Positions 5,658 to 7,602 of a stretch of DNA of 7,602 nucleotides are shown here, piece after piece. Position numbers and translations under genes: made by a program. The stretch is from assembly GCA_022703115.1 (NCBI GenBank), contig JAKLEK010000034.1, positions 3,555 through 11,156 of the forward strand, given 5' to 3'. The notes below the pieces were generated by a model. It was not told where the DNA came from, did not search any database, and worked only from the letters and a program-made list of their open reading frames with translations. Numbering within the stretch: position 1 is the stretch's first letter; the number at the start of each line of letters is the position of its first letter. This stretch comes from Elusimicrobiota bacterium (GTDB lineage: Bacteria; Elusimicrobiota; Elusimicrobia; Elusimicrobiales; UBA9959).

Positions 5658-7160
5658 ATGAAGGAATTCAAGAAAAAAGACGGGAAAGGCGGTTTCCTGG
5701 CGTCTCTCCTTAATATGTTCGGCCGCGGCGGGTCCGCGGTGGGGGGCGCGGGCTCGGGCTTCGGCGGTTCCGGGGCCGGGCTTTCCGGATTGAGCGGCCT
5801 TTTCGCCACCAAGGCCGGCATGCTGGGGGTCGCCCTCGGCGCCGCTACGATCGCGGCCGGAGTAGGCGTGGTGTATAACTTCATAGGGCCGTCCTCGCGT
5901 CCGGCTTACGGGCCTCAGCTGTTCCAGGACACGTATTACGCCGAGCAGGCCAGCAACGCCAGTCTTGAGAGGGTGCAGCAGAAGGAGGCCGCTCAGGCCG
6001 CCCCATCCACCCTGGACCTCTTCCGGGAACAGGCCCGGAAGGAGGGCCTCGGCCTGGGGGGAGGAGAGAATCCTGAGGCCGGTGGGGAGGTCCAGCAGGC
6101 GGCGGAGGGGACCGATTCCTCCCTGACGGAAGCCGGGAACGCTTCCGCAGCCGCGCCTACGGCCGACCCGGCCGCCGGCGCGCCCGGGGCTGCCGCCAAA
6201 CTTCAGGCCGCTCCCAGCTTCGGTTCCGCCGGCGGCGGTGCCGGCGGCGGAGCTTCGATGGGAGGGACGCCCAAGCTCTCCGGCGGGGGGATGTTCGACG
6301 GCATCATGAACAAGTTCGCGCCGGTCTACAGGCCGGCGGCGGGGCAGGGGCAGAGCGGCAAGTCCACCGCCATGAAGCGCCCGCAGGCCGCCGCTGTCAG
6401 GGGAGCGCCGAAGCAGGCCCTTTCGGGCGGCAAGAAAGGGGCTTACGGTCAGGCCAAGTTCGCGGGTAAGATAGGGGCCAGGGCCGCGTATTCCGCCGAT
6501 TCTGCCGGCGCCAGGACGGAGGCTACTCAGGCCTTTTCGGGAGAGACGGTCGGCACCGGCGACGTCACGTCCCCGGGCGGCGGGCCCGGCATAGGCGGCT
6601 CCGGTATATCCGGGGACGGGCTGAAGAGCAGCGACCCCAGCATGAGCAGCAGCCAGTACACCCCCCCCAGCGTGACCAACGCCGAGAATAATTCACCCTG
6701 GGAGAAGGTCACCGATCTCGCCATGATCGCCATGATCGCGGCCACCCTCCTGCTGGCCCTGGGCAAGGCCCTGATGAAACAGGCCAAGGCCAAGGAAAAG
6801 GAGGGCACTCCGGAGGCGCAGCAGCAGGCTCAGGCGCTGAAGGCCATGGCCATAGCGGCCGCGGCCGGAGCGATGGCGGCGGGAGGCGTGGTTATAGCCT
6901 GCGGCGCCATAACGGCCCTTAAGCACGATCAGCGGTGGACCGGTCTGGCCTATTGTCTGGTCGGCGCCGGCATCATAGCGAAGGCGGCACAGATCATACA
7001 GCAGGCTACCGAAAAGGCCGGCAAAGGGGAAGAGGATACGCTGGAGGGGACCGAACAGCCCGGCATGGACCAGCTGATGATGAACGGCATAGGCGGCGGC
7101 AGTCCTACTATAAACCAGCCGACGAATAACACGGATCCGAACGAGTACAAGCCGAAGTAA
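5658..7160 (+). CDS. Unrecognised Gly/Ala-rich multi-membrane protein (family member B)
   Basis: A 500-residue protein of unknown function. In order: a basic tail (MKEFKKKDGKGG), a Gly/Ser-rich stretch (23-48), a membrane segment (about 53-77), a polar segment with STLDLFREQARKEG (117-130), and a long Gly/Ala/Pro-rich, probably disordered region (about 131-345). The tail end has an Ala-rich hydrophobic part with about three membrane segments (352-371, 393-421, 428-448), separated by a Lys/Gln-rich loop, and finishes with a polar, Asn-rich stretch. Blocks shared with gene A lie in the disordered region: APSFGS...GGTPK (185-206), KGA...YSAD..GAR...AFSG (260-295) and LKSSDPSMSS (322-331). The head region matches gene C. 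GGAGGG (5649-5654) precedes the ATG, only 24 nt after gene A. The C-terminal membrane part distinguishes it from A. It resembles small channel-like or TrbC/VirB2-like hydrophobic pairs only in a general way, so no function is assigned. Confidence 0.85.
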   Translation: MKEFKKKDGKGGFLASLLNMFGRGGSAVGGAGSGFGGSGAGLSGLSGLFATKAGMLGVALGAATIAAGVGVVYNFIGPSSRPAYGPQLFQDTYYAEQASNASLERVQQKEAAQAAPSTLDLFREQARKEGLGLGGGENPEAGGEVQQAAEGTDSSLTEAGNASAAAPTADPAAGAPGAAAKLQAAPSFGSAGGGAGGGASMGGTPKLSGGGMFDGIMNKFAPVYRPAAGQGQSGKSTAMKRPQAAAVRGAPKQALSGGKKGAYGQAKFAGKIGARAAYSADSAGARTEATQAFSGETVGTGDVTSPGGGPGIGGSGISGDGLKSSDPSMSSSQYTPPSVTNAENNSPWEKVTDLAMIAMIAATLLLALGKALMKQAKAKEKEGTPEAQQQAQALKAMAIAAAAGAMAAGGVVIACGAITALKHDQRWTGLAYCLVGAGIIAKAAQIIQQATEKAGKGEEDTLEGTEQPGMDQLMMNGIGGGSPTINQPTNNTDPNEYKPK

Positions 7161-7212
7161 TCGGCGGCGGAGCGCGGGGACTAATAGCGGGGGCGGCGGT
7201 GGCGGAGGTTAT

Positions 7213-7602
7213 ATGAAAGACCTTCCAGAGATAAACTTCAGCGAGAAGAAGCGGAAGAGAAAGGGCTTTATTCCCTGGATCCAGGCCCGTCTGGGCATAG
7301 GAAGCCGGGGTTTCATGGGCGGCTCCGGGCCCGGAGCGTCCATGCTCGGCCGCGCCGCCATCGGCGGCGGCTCCCGGTTCGGCGCCGCCTCCGGCCTGGG
7401 GGCGATGCTTACCGGCAAGGCGGCCCTTATAACCATAGCGGCGGTCATAACGGCCGCGGTAGGTGCGGTGGTCTACGTCAAAGCTCCGGCTCCGCAGACC
7501 GCGCCGTCCGGGGATATGAGCGCCAGGGCTCCGGATTACGTGCCCGCCATACTGCGCGAGCGGCAGGAACGGACCTCCTCGCTCGAGATGTTCGCCGAGA
7601 CC
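7213..7602 (+). CDS. Unrecognised membrane-anchored Gly-rich protein, partial (family member C; runs off right edge)
   Basis: An open frame of 130 codons reaching the window end without a stop. It begins at ATG 7213 with GCGGAGG (7202-7208) just upstream, 52 nt after gene B. Seen: a basic tail with KKRKRK (12-17), a Gly/Ser-rich stretch (25-66), a membrane segment at about 67-88 (ALITIAAVITAAVGAVVYV), a Pro-rich linker, and a polar segment ending RERQERTSSLEMFAET. This is the same order as the head of gene B: GLFATKAGML... against GAMLTGKAAL..., and STLDLF against SSLEMF. It is therefore a paralogue in the same operon. Whether it carries the shared central blocks or the multi-membrane end of gene B lies outside the window. 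Confidence 0.8.
   Translation, partial: MKDLPEINFSEKKRKRKGFIPWIQARLGIGSRGFMGGSGPGASMLGRAAIGGGSRFGAASGLGAMLTGKAALITIAAVITAAVGAVVYVKAPAPQTAPSGDMSARAPDYVPAILRERQERTSSLEMFAET

Noticed and set aside
4892..5884. Minus-strand open frame of 330 codons across genes A and B
   Set aside because: Pro/Ser/Ala-rich complement of Gly/Ala/Ser-rich coding DNA, spanning a gene boundary and ribosome binding site; genes A and B have promoter, RBS and shared protein motifs.
7213..7480. Prepilin-like N-terminus in gene C (basic tail then GF)
   Set aside because: Type IV pilins have the hydrophobic helix directly after the G|F site with a Glu at position 5; here a Gly/Ser-rich stretch of about 40 residues intervenes.
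1..7602. CRISPR arrays, insertion sequences, tRNA genes or phage genes
   Set aside because: No regularly spaced direct repeats, transposase or integrase motifs, or tRNA-like cloverleaf with a TTCGA loop were seen on either strand.

Overview
This is a GC-rich bacterial chromosome fragment with dense gene packing. It reads as a free-living, probably Gram-negative-type and at least partly anaerobic bacterium: it carries peptidoglycan genes and a flavodiiron protein typical of anaerobes and microaerobes. Despite the high GC, many Ile codons are ATA and many Arg codons are AGG. That pattern, with the gene content, made me think of Elusimicrobiota-like or related uncultured phyla, but no phylogenetic marker is present and this placement is a guess.

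Layout. On the minus strand at the left edge is a two-gene unit: a small cysteine-rich protein (475-269) overlapped by 4 bp by a RidA/YjgF-family enamine/imine deaminase (from 272, running off the left edge). A 271-bp divergent intergenic region (476-746) is rich in inverted repeats and may hold a structured RNA or regulatory leader. On the plus strand follow a secreted peptidoglycan amidase of the PGRP/Amidase_2 type (747-1787), a MurC/Mpl-type Mur ligase (1855-3297) whose promoter placement suggests a leaderless GTG-start message, and an A-type flavoprotein (3376-4554) with all diiron ligands present.

At about 4584-4616 there is a textbook sigma-70 promoter (TTGACA, 17 bp, TATAGT) whose -35 box sits inside a perfect 9+9 inverted repeat. 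It drives a run of three closely spaced, unrecognised genes: A (4701-5633), B (5658-7160) and C (7213 to beyond the right edge). All three products have a hydrophobic anchor near the N-terminus followed by a long Gly/Ser/Ala/Pro-rich region. A and B share at least three short sequence blocks in the same order, ending in an LKxxDPSMSS motif. B and C share the head: basic tail, Gly-rich stretch, membrane segment, then a [ST][ST]L[DE][LM]F motif. B alone adds an Ala-rich multi-membrane C-terminal part. I read these as a tandemly duplicated family of membrane-anchored envelope proteins of unknown function. They are the most novel-looking content of the window.

How the genes fit together: the amidase cleaves the bond between MurNAc and the stem peptide, and a Mur ligase attaches L-Ala or a recycled peptide to UDP-MurNAc, so these neighbours could belong to wall turnover. 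The flavodiiron protein (O2/NO detoxification) and RidA (metabolite damage control) are stress and housekeeping functions with no evident link to the envelope genes.
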